The notes under the pieces: model-generated
Databases searched by the model: none
Told to the model about the DNA's origin: nothing
The model's input: the letters and a program-made list of their open reading frames with translations, nothing else
In this document: piece by piece, positions 7,457 to 12,822 of the stretch
Position numbering within the stretch: the stretch's first letter is position 1
How the letters are laid out: the number at the start of each line of letters is the position of its first letter
Translations under genes and position numbers: made by a program
Source of the DNA: JACQHC01 sp035559715
GTDB lineage: Bacteria; Gemmatimonadota; Gemmatimonadetes; Gemmatimonadales; GWC2-71-9
Reading direction: 5' to 3'
NCBI GenBank assembly: GCA_035559715.1
Contig: DATMAW010000115.1
Location: forward strand, 1 to 12,822
Length of the DNA stretch: 12,822 nt

Positions 7457-7978
7457 GTGACTCACGCCCTCGCCGCCGGGTTCCTCCTCCTGCAAGCCGT
7501 CTCCACGGCGCCCGCGGCACCGCCGGCACTCGACTCGGCTGACATCGCTCGACTCCGGGCTCGCATGGCGGGGCAGCAGGAAATCCGTGTCGGGGTCGAA
7601 CGAGACGTCGTCGAGCTGACGCAGCCGGTGTTTCTGGATTCGGTCATCGCCTATCGCGCGGCGTGGTCCGAGCGACGTGACGGGAGAGATACGGCACTCG
7701 CCAACCCGCTGCCCATGGCGCAGGTGTCCATGATTCAGGTTCGGGGGAAGATGCTGTGGCAGCCCATGCTGGGTGGCGGGCTTTCTCTGGGCGTGAGCAT
7801 TCTCGCCAGCACCTTGCTCAACAACCTGCTCACCGAGGGTAACGACACCGACGGATCAACCATGGTGCGGCTGACGCTCATGGGAACGGGGCTGGGAGCG
7901 GCGCTCGGCGCCCTGGACGGACAGCTGAGGACCCGATGGATCACGGTGTACAGACGAGAAGAAACGCGTCAGAGGTGA
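7457..7978 (+). CDS. Small secreted or membrane protein with a glycine-rich hydrophobic hairpin; function unknown
   Basis: The frame is open far upstream, into gltX, but GTG 7457 is preferred: GGGGA lies eight bases upstream, a possible -10 sits just before it, and the protein then begins with a signal-like segment (L-A-A-G-F-L-L-L-Q-A, ending near A-P-A-A). GTG 7418 is an in-frame alternative. The product is 173 residues. After the signal comes a charged helical stretch (27-50), then a probable beta-rich part (50-96) with paired V-x-L / D-S-V-I-A-Y strands, a Gly/Leu-rich hydrophobic segment (about 103-124), a short polar turn and a second one (about 138-155, G-T-G-L-G-A-A-L-G-A), and a basic C-terminus. 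I do not recognise a named family. The layout recalls the two - strand proteins encoded at 8330-10428. It is divergent from gltX and followed by a G-rich run. Confidence 0.6.
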   Translation: MTHALAAGFLLLQAVSTAPAAPPALDSADIARLRARMAGQQEIRVGVERDVVELTQPVFLDSVIAYRAAWSERRDGRDTALANPLPMAQVSMIQVRGKMLWQPMLGGGLSLGVSILASTLLNNLLTEGNDTDGSTMVRLTLMGTGLGAALGALDGQLRTRWITVYRREETRQR

Positions 7979-8001
7979 GGGGTCGGGGGAGGGGGTCAGG
8001 G
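7979..8001 (+). other. G-tract run with G-quadruplex potential just after a stop codon
   Basis: Immediately after the TGA ending at 7978 lie four G tracts (7979-7982, 7985-7989, 7991-7995, 7999-8001) separated by loops of two, one and three bases. This fits the usual G3+N1-7 four-tract rule on the + strand, in the 3' untranslated region. No T-tract hairpin terminator is seen there. Whether it folds or aids termination is untested. Confidence 0.45.
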
Positions 8002-8052
8002 TGGTCGCGAGGCACGCTCCTCGGGTGGAGCCCCGTGAGATCAACTGGACAA

Positions 8053-8143
8053 CGGAGAGGGGGGGATTCGAACCCCCGATAGGGCTATTAGGCCCTATAA
8101 CGGTTTAGCAAACCGCCGCCTTCAGCCACTCGGCCACCTCTCC
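8053..8143 (-). tRNA. tRNA-Ser (anticodon GCT)
   Basis: Read on the - strand, 91 bases fold as a class II tRNA. Acceptor GGAGAGG pairs with CCTCTCC, discriminator G; the D arm is GCC/GGC with GTGG in the loop; the anticodon arm is GCGGT-TTGCTAA-ACCGT with anticodon GCT at 8109-8107, reading AGC/AGU. A long variable arm has a 7-bp stem (ATAGGGC/GCCCTAT) with a 6-base loop, and the T arm is GGGGG-TTCGAAT-CCCCC. The CCA end is not encoded (TTG follows the discriminator). The long variable arm and discriminator G support serine identity. It lies downstream of the - strand operon but is separated from it by a terminator-like hairpin. Confidence 0.97.
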
Positions 8144-8157
8144 AACGGCGGGAGGTA

Positions 8158-8211
8158 CAGAAAAGCGTAAGCGGTGAGGGGGAGCGAGCCCTACCCCCTT
8201 ACGCCTTACGC
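8158..8211 (-). terminator. Intrinsic terminator of the - strand lipoprotein operon
   Basis: Two 18-base arms (8165-8182 and 8194-8211) pair at 15 Watson-Crick positions plus one G-U, around an 11-base loop; the two mismatches are adjacent. In the - direction the stem is followed at once by TTTTCT (complement of 8164-8159), as expected for rho-independent termination. In the + direction TTTT comes only 7 bases after the stem, so any + activity would be weaker. It lies between the stop at 8330 and tRNA-Ser(GCT), so it should keep operon transcripts out of the tRNA gene. The arms contain GCGTAAG-type repeats. Confidence 0.65.
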
Positions 8212-8329
8212 CTCTGTCTTTTCCCGCTGTAACGCTATCCTCTCGCGGTCCGTCACGCCACCGTCGCCCCGGCCGGGCGTGTGCGTGTGCGCTGCTGCCG
8301 GAGGGTCGCAGCCATCATTGCACGTTGCG

Positions 8330-8884
8330 CTACGGCGGCGGCGTCGAGGCTGGTCTCCCGCCCGGCGCGAACCGGGGCGGCAGTCCCTGGGGGAATCGCG
8401 CGTACGGCGTGAATGCAGGTACATCCAGCGCGAGCCAGCGGTGCGGCGAGCGGGTGATCGCCGCGGCCAGGCCCCCAACCAGCCCCCAACTCACCATCGT
8501 GTACGTGAAAACGGCACCGCAGCCTTCTTCCCACACTTTGGAGCAGGCGGCCGTGAGTGCGCCCCCCGTGAGGAGTCCCCCGGCCACGGCCCACACAAGG
8601 ATTCCGGTGGCACCTATTCCGGGGCGCCGCACCTGCGCTGACCGGACCAGCACGAGTGGCACGACGATCATCTCGTCCCGGTCCAGCAGCCACACACTAT
8701 CCCGCGCCGCGGCCAGCAATTCGCCCGACACGCGCGAGCCATCCCGGCGTTCGAGCCGCACGCGTGAGCCGAAGGCAGACCGGACGTCCCGGTTCCGGAA
8801 TGACTGCCGGTATTGGGTGAGACCGGGTGTCGCCGCGCCGTGCAGCAGCGCCGCGACGGACATAATGCCGATGATCTTCCGCAT
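8330..8884 (-). CDS. Small membrane protein with a beta-barrel-like module and a two-helix hairpin; function unknown
   Basis: The product is 184 residues. The start ATG 8884 is well supported: GGAGGT (8894-8889) lies four bases upstream and its last base is the first base of the preceding gene's stop, so the two genes are tightly coupled with only two bases between stop and start. An N-terminal signal or anchor (K-I-I-G-I-M-S-V-A-A-L-L) is followed by a short beta-rich segment (about 38-87; G-S-R-V-R-L-E-R-R-D-G-S-x-V-S-G, then D-S-V-W-L-L and V-V-P-L-V-L-V), reminiscent of small SH3/Sm-like barrels. Two hydrophobic glycine-rich segments (about 90-113 and 123-143) flank a loop with Cys114 and Cys122, which could form a disulfide. 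A Pro/Arg-rich tail ends the protein. I recognise no named family. The segment G-A-T-G-I-L-V-W-A-V closely matches one in the upstream lipoprotein. Confidence 0.7.
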   Translation of the reverse strand: MRKIIGIMSVAALLHGAATPGLTQYRQSFRNRDVRSAFGSRVRLERRDGSRVSGELLAAARDSVWLLDRDEMIVVPLVLVRSAQVRRPGIGATGILVWAVAGGLLTGGALTAACSKVWEEGCGAVFTYTMVSWGLVGGLAAAITRSPHRWLALDVPAFTPYARFPQGLPPRFAPGGRPASTPPP

Positions 8885-8886
8885 GT

Positions 8887-10428
8887 TTACCTCCGGAACC
8901 GGCTGTTCCAGAACCGCAGTTCCATGTCCGCTTCGGCTCGCTTGAAGGCGGGCGCGAGCACCCGAAGCGCGTGCGCCGGATCACCCAGGGCAAGCGCCGC
9001 CAGCCCTGGATCCTCATCGGCCAGCCACTCGGCGCGCATCCACTCGTAGTAATAACCCTCGCTCTCCAGCAACAACTCCCATTCCCCGTCGGTCGCGGGC
9101 AGGTCGAACGTGATCCGGTAGGTGTCCCCCGGATACGTCACGAGATGACGAGCCGGATCGCGCAGCAAGGCGAGCGCGACCGAATCCGGCACGCCGTCAC
9201 CGGATATCGTGATGGGTTCGAGCGTCAGCGGCTCCACGGGCCCATCGAGCGCGGCGAGCGCGGCCCAGTCAAGCCGCCACGCGCCCTTCGGCGCCGTGAG
9301 CCGCACGCGAATCGGCCCCCCGGCCTCGTGGACGAACGGGAACACCGTAATCTGGCGTGCGAGCGGGCCAGCTTCTTCGTGCGTGCCGAGCGGCGTCCAG
9401 GTTGTGCCGTCCCACACGTCGAGCCGGATCGTGCCAACCAACCTCGCCATGCCCATCGCCCGGGCCGCAACATCGCGACCGCCGCGCTCGAGCGCCGCGA
9501 GCGCCTCGCCTGCCTGCCGCCCCAGAAACCCCATGGTCTGATAGAACAAGTAGGTCGAGAGCAACGACTGCCGCGCCGCGAGCACGAGCCCAAGCGCCCC
9601 CCGCGCTGCGGGGAACTCCAACTCGAGCGTTTCGGTCGTGGCCAGATCACCGGAGTCTGCGAGCGAGGTCCGCTCGGCGCCGTCGAGCGCGCGCAGCGGG
9701 GCCAGGCAGTCGCCCTCCGGGCTGACGCATCGCACGGGCTCGGTGAGCGCCCGAGCCGCGTAGAGCCGATCGTCTGGCGCGGCCAACACGCGCCCACCCT
9801 GCGGACGTGGCACTGCGAGCAGCCGCAGCCCTCGAATGGCGTGTGTTTCGAGGGCCTCGTTGCGCATGACCACGGAGAATGGACCTCCCGCGCTCTTGGC
9901 CGGATACAAGGCATCCAGATCCCTCGCCTCAAGCGCGCGCGCAATGCTGCCCGAGAACCCTTCGGCCGCGAGCGCCTCGCCGCTGTCCGTGGCCACGTAG
10001 AACGTGGGGCAGGAGCCGAAACACCCCTTGGGGTCGGCAACGCACCTGACGGTCACGATGCCATACAGGACCGTCCAGACCGCGATGCCGGTGACCCCGG
10101 TCGTGCGCCGGCCGGCGTGCACCTCGATCTCGAGCAGCGCGATGGAGTCAAATGGGAGCACGAACTCGATCCGACCCATGTGCGTGGCGGTGCGGTCTGG
10201 ACCGTAGCGGGACCCCCGGCCCACGAGGGCGCTGTCGGTTTCCGTCCATTCCTGAAGCACCACCAGGTCGCCGGAATGCATGTGGGCCTTGAGCGGTCCG
10301 CTGGCCGACGCAGCGGACGGGATGTCGGCGGGCGAAATCAGGCGCGGCTCTCGCACCGCCCGGGTGCAGGAGACGAGCAGGACTACTGGCGAGATCGCGA
10401 CGGCGAGGGCGATGTTGTGGTAGCGCAT
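8887..10428 (-). CDS. Envelope lipoprotein with a membrane-hairpin-like module and a conserved CFGSCPTFYV domain; function unknown
   Basis: The product is 513 residues. ATG 10428 is chosen over an upstream in-frame ATG because GGGAGGA (10440-10434) lies five bases before it and the protein then opens with a lipoprotein signal, the lipobox L-V-S-C putting the lipidated cysteine at 21. Next come a Ser/Ala-rich spacer, a beta-rich segment (about 52-104), a hydrophobic stretch (about 111-128, G-V-T-G-I-A-V-W-T-V), then K-G-C-F-G-S-C-P-T-F-Y-V (134-145) followed by A-E-G-F-S-G-S-I and L-E-A-R-D-L-D-A-L. That pattern recalls uncharacterised lipoproteins with a 'C-P-x-hydrophobic-Y' strand and an A-E-G-F/E-F motif. 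The C-terminal half is probably beta-sandwich, including S-E-G-Y-Y-Y-E-W-M-R near 460. No catalytic motif is seen. It is first in a two-gene operon with the small membrane protein and divergent from the S9 peptidase. Confidence 0.78.
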   Translation of the reverse strand: MRYHNIALAVAISPVVLLVSCTRAVREPRLISPADIPSAASASGPLKAHMHSGDLVVLQEWTETDSALVGRGSRYGPDRTATHMGRIEFVLPFDSIALLEIEVHAGRRTTGVTGIAVWTVLYGIVTVRCVADPKGCFGSCPTFYVATDSGEALAAEGFSGSIARALEARDLDALYPAKSAGGPFSVVMRNEALETHAIRGLRLLAVPRPQGGRVLAAPDDRLYAARALTEPVRCVSPEGDCLAPLRALDGAERTSLADSGDLATTETLELEFPAARGALGLVLAARQSLLSTYLFYQTMGFLGRQAGEALAALERGGRDVAARAMGMARLVGTIRLDVWDGTTWTPLGTHEEAGPLARQITVFPFVHEAGGPIRVRLTAPKGAWRLDWAALAALDGPVEPLTLEPITISGDGVPDSVALALLRDPARHLVTYPGDTYRITFDLPATDGEWELLLESEGYYYEWMRAEWLADEDPGLAALALGDPAHALRVLAPAFKRAEADMELRFWNSRFRR

Positions 10429-10460
10429 GGTCTTCCTCCCACGCAATGACAAGCAGCGGG

Positions 10461-10479
10461 GCGTCAAGCCCGCGTCAAG
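10461..10479. promoter_or_regulatory. Possible operator: direct repeat GCGTCAAG spaced 11 bases
   Basis: GCGTCAAG occurs at 10461-10468 and 10472-10479, start to start 11 bases, one helical turn. It lies in the 173-base gap between the divergent lipoprotein operon and the peptidase gene. Eleven-base direct repeats are typical of OmpR/PhoB-family regulator sites. On the - strand each copy also reads TTGACG, a -35-like hexamer, but no convincing -10 sits 16-18 bases further on. The role is speculative. Confidence 0.25.
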
Positions 10480-10601
10480 GCGTCCCCCGCATACATTTAC
10501 CCGGCACGGTTCGCGGTGCTGACCATTGAGTCACCACGCACGGGAAGTGAAAGCGTCACCTCATCAAACGCACCGGGAAACACGATCGAGGGAAACCAAC
10601 G

Positions 10602-12656
10602 ATGAAGCGGGCGATTCTGGCGGCAGCCGTGGGGCTGGCATGGGGGTCTGGGGCAGCCGCGCAGGGGCGGCGGCCGATCACACTGGAGGAATTCCTGACC
10701 GTTGAGCGGCCGGGCGAGGTCGCAATCTCTCCGGATGCGCAATGGGTGGTCTATACCGTGACCACGACGGACCTGAGCGCCAACCGGCGTCGCTCGGATC
10801 TGTGGCTCCAACCGGCGGACGGCGGCCGGCCGGCGCGCCGTATTTCCACGGACTCGTTGGGCGGGCGGAGCGCCCAGTGGTCGCCCGACGGGCAGCGCAT
10901 CGCGTTCATCAGTTCGCGCGGCGGCACGCCCCAGATCTGGATCCACGACGTGGCCAGTGGGCGGCAGCGTCAGGTGACGACGCTCTCGACCGGCGCCGAC
11001 GGCGCGCGCTGGTCGCCCGGCGGCAGGATGCTTGCCTTCGTGTCCGAGGTCTATCCCGAGTGCGGCGACGATGCCTGCAACCAGCGCCGGGCGCGGCAGG
11101 ACGGCGAGCGGCCGAGTCAGGCTCGCCTCTACGATCAGCTGCTCTACCGGCACTGGAACACATGGGAGGACGGGCGCCGAAGTCATCTGTTCGTGGTGCC
11201 CGCCGAGGGCGGCCCGCCGCGTGACCTGCTGGTCGGCAAAGATTACGACACGCCGGTTCCTCCCTTTGGCGGCGCCGAGCAGTACGCCTGGAGCCCGGAC
11301 GATCGCGAGATCGCCTTCACGACCAAGCTGGGTCGCGATCAGGCCTGGACGACCAACAACGACATCTACATCGTGCCGGTCGTGGGGGGCGAGCCGACGC
11401 TCGTGACCGCGGGAATGACGGGCGCCGAGCAGAATCCGGCATATTCCGCGGACGGCCGCTACCTCGCGTTCCTGTCCCAGGAGCGGGCGGGGTTCGAGTC
11501 TGATCGCTGGCGGCTGATGGTGAAGGACCGCCGGACCGGCCAGGTGCGAGAGATTCCCAGGAACTGGGACTTCAGCATTCTCGAGTACGTCTGGGCGCCC
11601 GGCGGTCTCGACCTTTTCGCGATCTCGGAGAAGCGGCAGCGGCACGAGGCGCTGCACATCGTGTTCGCCACCGGCGAGGTCCACGAGATCCTTACCGACC
11701 GGAACCCGTCCGGCATGACGGTGGGAGCCGGCCAGCCGTTCCCATGGCTCGCGTTCGTGGACGAGGCGGTGGACCGCACACCGGACGTGCACACCTGGCG
11801 GGTGGATCACCAGTCGCCGCCGCGGCAGGTCTCGCGGCTCAACGCCGATCTCCTGGCGCGAGTTGCGATGAATCCGGCCCGGCCGTTCGGCTGGGTGGGC
11901 GCGGGAGGAGACAGCGTATTCGGCCTGCTGCTCACGCCGCCGGACTTCGATCCGGGCCGCCGCTATCCCGCGCTCATTCTCATCCACGGCGGCCCACAGG
12001 GGGCCTGGCTGGACGCGTTCGGCAGCCGCTGGGCGCCGCAGATGTTCGCGGCACCGGGGTACGTGGTGGCCATGCTGAACCCGCGCGGCTCCACCGGATT
12101 CGGCCAACGGTTCATTGACGAGATCAGCCGCGACTGGGGTGGGAAGGTGTACGAGGACATCATGAAGGGCGTGGATTGGGTGGCCCGGCTGCCGTACGTG
12201 GACTCGACCCGCATGGCGGCCGCCGGCGGCTCGTACGGGGGGTACATGGTCAACTGGATCAACGGCCACACCAACCGGTTCAAGGCGCTGGTGAACCATG
12301 CCGGCGTGTTCAACCTCGAGTCCATGTACGGGGCCACGGAGGAGTTATGGTTCACCGATTGGGACCTCGGGGGCCCGTACTGGGCAAACCGGCAGGACTA
12401 CGATCGCTGGTCGCCGCACCGGTTCGCCCAGAACTTCCGGACGCCGACGTTGGTGATTCACGGGGCGCTGGACTATCGCGTGCCGGATACCGAAGGGATG
12501 CAGATGTTCACGGCGCTCCAGCGCCAGGACGTGCCGTCGCGGTTCCTACACTTTCCGGACGAGGGTCACTGGATCCTGCGACCGGCCAATCAGCGGGTAT
12601 GGTGGAACACCGTGCACGAGTGGCTGGCGCGGTGGTTGGCGCGACCGGCGAGTTGA
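10602..12656 (+). CDS. Secreted S9-family prolyl oligopeptidase, dipeptidyl-peptidase 5-like
   Basis: The product is 684 residues; ATG 10602 follows GAGGG by about nine bases. A Sec signal peptide (K-R-A-I-L-A-A-A-V-G-L-A-W, cleavage near A-A-A-Q at 18-21) sends it to the periplasm or outside. Residues about 25-420 form a TolB/WD-like beta-propeller, with repeated S-P-D-x-x-W / W-S-P-D-G-x-x-I-A-F blades, and carry Cys154/Cys159 and R-H-W-N-T-W-E-D-G (183-191), a pattern I associate with DPP5-like S9 peptidases. The alpha/beta-hydrolase domain (about 420-680) has H-G-G-P as an oxyanion-region motif, nucleophile Ser544 in G-G-S-Y-G-G-Y-M, Asp624 in H-G-A-L-D-Y-R-V-P and His656 in D-E-G-H-W. 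The triad is intact, so an active serine exopeptidase releasing dipeptides, probably for peptide scavenging, is expected. Exact specificity cannot be read. It is monocistronic, divergent from the lipoprotein operon. Confidence 0.93.
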   Translation: MKRAILAAAVGLAWGSGAAAQGRRPITLEEFLTVERPGEVAISPDAQWVVYTVTTTDLSANRRRSDLWLQPADGGRPARRISTDSLGGRSAQWSPDGQRIAFISSRGGTPQIWIHDVASGRQRQVTTLSTGADGARWSPGGRMLAFVSEVYPECGDDACNQRRARQDGERPSQARLYDQLLYRHWNTWEDGRRSHLFVVPAEGGPPRDLLVGKDYDTPVPPFGGAEQYAWSPDDREIAFTTKLGRDQAWTTNNDIYIVPVVGGEPTLVTAGMTGAEQNPAYSADGRYLAFLSQERAGFESDRWRLMVKDRRTGQVREIPRNWDFSILEYVWAPGGLDLFAISEKRQRHEALHIVFATGEVHEILTDRNPSGMTVGAGQPFPWLAFVDEAVDRTPDVHTWRVDHQSPPRQVSRLNADLLARVAMNPARPFGWVGAGGDSVFGLLLTPPDFDPGRRYPALILIHGGPQGAWLDAFGSRWAPQMFAAPGYVVAMLNPRGSTGFGQRFIDEISRDWGGKVYEDIMKGVDWVARLPYVDSTRMAAAGGSYGGYMVNWINGHTNRFKALVNHAGVFNLESMYGATEELWFTDWDLGGPYWANRQDYDRWSPHRFAQNFRTPTLVIHGALDYRVPDTEGMQMFTALQRQDVPSRFLHFPDEGHWILRPANQRVWWNTVHEWLARWLARPAS

Positions 12657-12682
12657 GGGGATAGCGGGGGCCAACAACGGAA

Positions 12683-12766
12683 CGGAGGGCGAGGGACTCG
12701 AACCCCCAAGGGCTTGCGCCCAGCGGTTTTCAAGACCGCCGCCTTACCAGTTAGGTCTAGCCCTCC
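12683..12766 (-). tRNA. tRNA-Ser (anticodon TGA)
   Basis: On the - strand 84 bases fold as a class II tRNA. Acceptor GGAGGGC pairs with GCCCTCC, discriminator G; the anticodon arm is GCGGT-CTTGAAA-ACCGC with anticodon TGA at 12732-12730, reading UCA and, by wobble, other UCN codons. A short variable arm is GGGC-GCAA-GCCC, and the T arm is GGGGG-TTCGAGT-CCCTC with one G-U pair. CCA is not encoded. The D stem has an A11-G24 mismatch, which weakens but does not exclude a functional fold. It is convergent with the peptidase gene, 26 bases from its stop. Confidence 0.95.
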
Positions 12767-12775
12767 AGTGGGCGT

Positions 12776-12805
12776 AAAGTAAGGGACGGCCTGGAGATGG
12801 CACAA
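12776..12805 (-). promoter_or_regulatory. Possible promoter of tRNA-Ser(TGA)
   Basis: On the - strand TTGTGC (12805-12800) and TACTTT (12781-12776) lie 18 bases apart, and the -10-like box ends nine bases before the tRNA 5' end at 12766. This is plausible for a sigma70-type stable-RNA promoter, although the -35 matches the consensus in only three bases. Confidence 0.35.
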
Positions 12806-12822
12806 GCAGAGCCGTACTGCGC

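Noticed and set aside
8971..10449. 492-codon + strand frame opposite the lipoprotein gene
   Set aside because: No ribosome site or domain, Arg/Pro-rich. The - strand frame has a lipobox and a strong Shine-Dalgarno.
10497..12299. 600-codon open frame antisense to the S9 peptidase
   Set aside because: The composition is His/Arg/Val-rich and lacks any motif, while the opposite frame has an intact catalytic triad and signal peptide.
12683..12766. Selenocysteine tRNA, because the + strand reads TCA in the loop
   Set aside because: The T arm and acceptor orientation place the tRNA on the - strand with anticodon TGA, so it is a serine tRNA.
12590..12805. 71-codon - strand frame over the tRNA
   Set aside because: Its G-V-R-V-P-R-P-P stretch is the typical translation of the tRNA T arm, a well-known false gene.

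Overview
The window is GC-rich chromosomal DNA with densely packed genes. GC-ending codons, a cluster of secreted or membrane proteins of no recognised family, a secreted S9 peptidase of the DPP5 type and the 'asparagine synthetase B'-like protein together suggest a Gemmatimonadota-type bacterium. That placement is inference; no marker gene here proves it. I see no insertion sequence, phage gene or CRISPR array, and no stretch above 300 bases lacks a gene. The longest non-coding gaps are about 170-220 bases (7234-7456, 8144-8329, 10429-10601).

Region 1 (2-5905, + strand) is a tight four-gene run in which every stop overlaps the next start (GTGA, ATGA, TAGTG), so it is probably one translationally coupled operon. 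It encodes: the 5'-truncated end of a secreted 'asparagine synthetase B'-like, glutamine-amidotransferase-fold protein; an 834-residue fusion of a RadC-like JAMM domain with an Fe-S DinG/XPD-type helicase; a PLP aminotransferase related to LL-diaminopimelate aminotransferases; and a single-pass inner-membrane protein with a TonB-like SxxxH anchor and a charged helical tail.

Region 2 (5920-7233, - strand) is gltX, convergent with the operon. Its enzyme is short and contains no cysteine at all. The zinc-binding insertion usual in bacterial GluRS appears to be missing.

Region 3 (7418-10601) holds a small secreted/membrane protein on + with a possible promoter and a G-rich tail, tRNA-Ser(GCT) on -, a strong hairpin terminator, and a two-gene - strand operon (lipoprotein, then small membrane protein). 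The two operon proteins share a G-x-T-G-I-x-V-W-x-V membrane motif. The + strand protein has the same general layout, so the three may be a locally duplicated envelope family.

Region 4 (10602-12822) is a secreted S9-family prolyl oligopeptidase/DPP5-like peptidase with an intact Ser-Asp-His triad, then tRNA-Ser(TGA) on the opposite strand with a plausible promoter at the window edge. The strongest candidates for a second look are the JAMM-helicase fusion, the cysteine-free compact GluRS and the shared membrane module of region 3.
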